A program made the position numbers and the translations under genes. This document shows positions 63,926-64,000 of a stretch of 64,000 nt of DNA, piece by piece (within the stretch, counting starts at the first letter, position 1; every line of letters begins with the position of its first letter). The stretch covers positions 34,890 to 98,889 of the forward strand of contig JAKVKU010000012.1 in assembly GCA_022484695.1 (NCBI GenBank), in the 5' to 3' direction. The DNA is from Lactobacillus sp. (GTDB lineage: Bacteria; Bacillota; Bacilli; Lactobacillales; Lactobacillaceae). Below the pieces are notes generated by a model that searched no databases, was not told where the DNA came from, and saw only the letters and a program-made list of their open reading frames with translations.

Positions 63926-64000
63926 AGACCAATTTTGGATACTAAAAAGGAACACCACATTCCTATGTTACAATCAAGTCGACGAAAACCAATTGAAAGA

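Overview
The window reads as a chromosomal segment of a Gram-positive lactic acid bacterium (Lactobacillaceae). The evidence is moderate G+C, AGGAGG-type ribosome binding sites, T-box riboswitches, luxS, PepC, a lipoteichoic acid synthase, a D-2-hydroxyacid dehydrogenase, a substrate-binding/permease fusion (GlnPH type), and a tmRNA with the tag AKNENSYALAA. I cannot fix the genus from sequence alone; the five-gene trpDCFBA cluster recalls the Lactobacillus casei arrangement.

1-9.5 kb: the 3' part of an amino-acid permease, a Nudix hydrolase, a T-box leader before a 2-keto-4-pentenoate hydratase-family gene, a minus-strand trpDCFBA operon behind a Trp T-box (TGG specifier, strong promoter, extra 18-codon ORF), azlCD and luxS. 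9.5-18.7 kb: Nudix, AEC transporter, a lone rfbB, a YdbS/YdbT PH-domain pair, a VOC protein, an NfnAB-like flavin/Fe-S transhydrogenase with a probable CcpA site, a DUF2974-type hydrolase and a TetR regulator. 18.8-24.4 kb: a multicopper oxidase, then a T-box-controlled operon of two isocitrate-lyase/PEP-mutase family proteins and an MFS carrier, then two small ORFs.

24.5-25.8 kb: an orphan type I-E-like CRISPR array (11 repeats, 10 spacers of 33 bp, no cas genes in the window) and about 580 bp of decayed sequence. 25.8-33.5 kb: YxeA-family protein, a candidate 6S RNA, a secreted GH43 enzyme, a MazG-like protein, an MFS transporter, ssrA, and the Mg2+ ATPase mgtA behind an M-box riboswitch. 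33.5-44.7 kb: pepC, a DUF2075 ATPase and an aldo/keto reductase; DUF975 and HELSH-motif membrane proteins; a GlnPH-aminotransferase-hydroxyacid dehydrogenase cluster with an unusual 15-bp inverted repeat at its promoter; proBA.

44.7-54.8 kb: a HAD phosphatase, a two-component system, and a four-gene metal/redox operon (P1B ATPase with CPG instead of CPC, HMA chaperone, Dps-like protein lacking ferroxidase residues, FLP-type Crp/Fnr regulator with two cysteines). This operon has an FNR-type palindrome in its own promoter. LtaS, VanZ and a small protein follow. 54.9-64 kb: nitroreductase and a divergent HxlR regulator, lacD, a GRP sugar carrier, pgi, a lone pstS, and a TPP-riboswitch operon for a ThiXYZ-type transporter with a DUF77 thiamine-binding protein.

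Most of the window is ordinary core metabolism. The best candidates for something less described are the T-box/PEP-mutase/MFS operon, the FLP-metal-Dps operon, the short ORF in the trp leader, and the operator-like repeat before glnPH.
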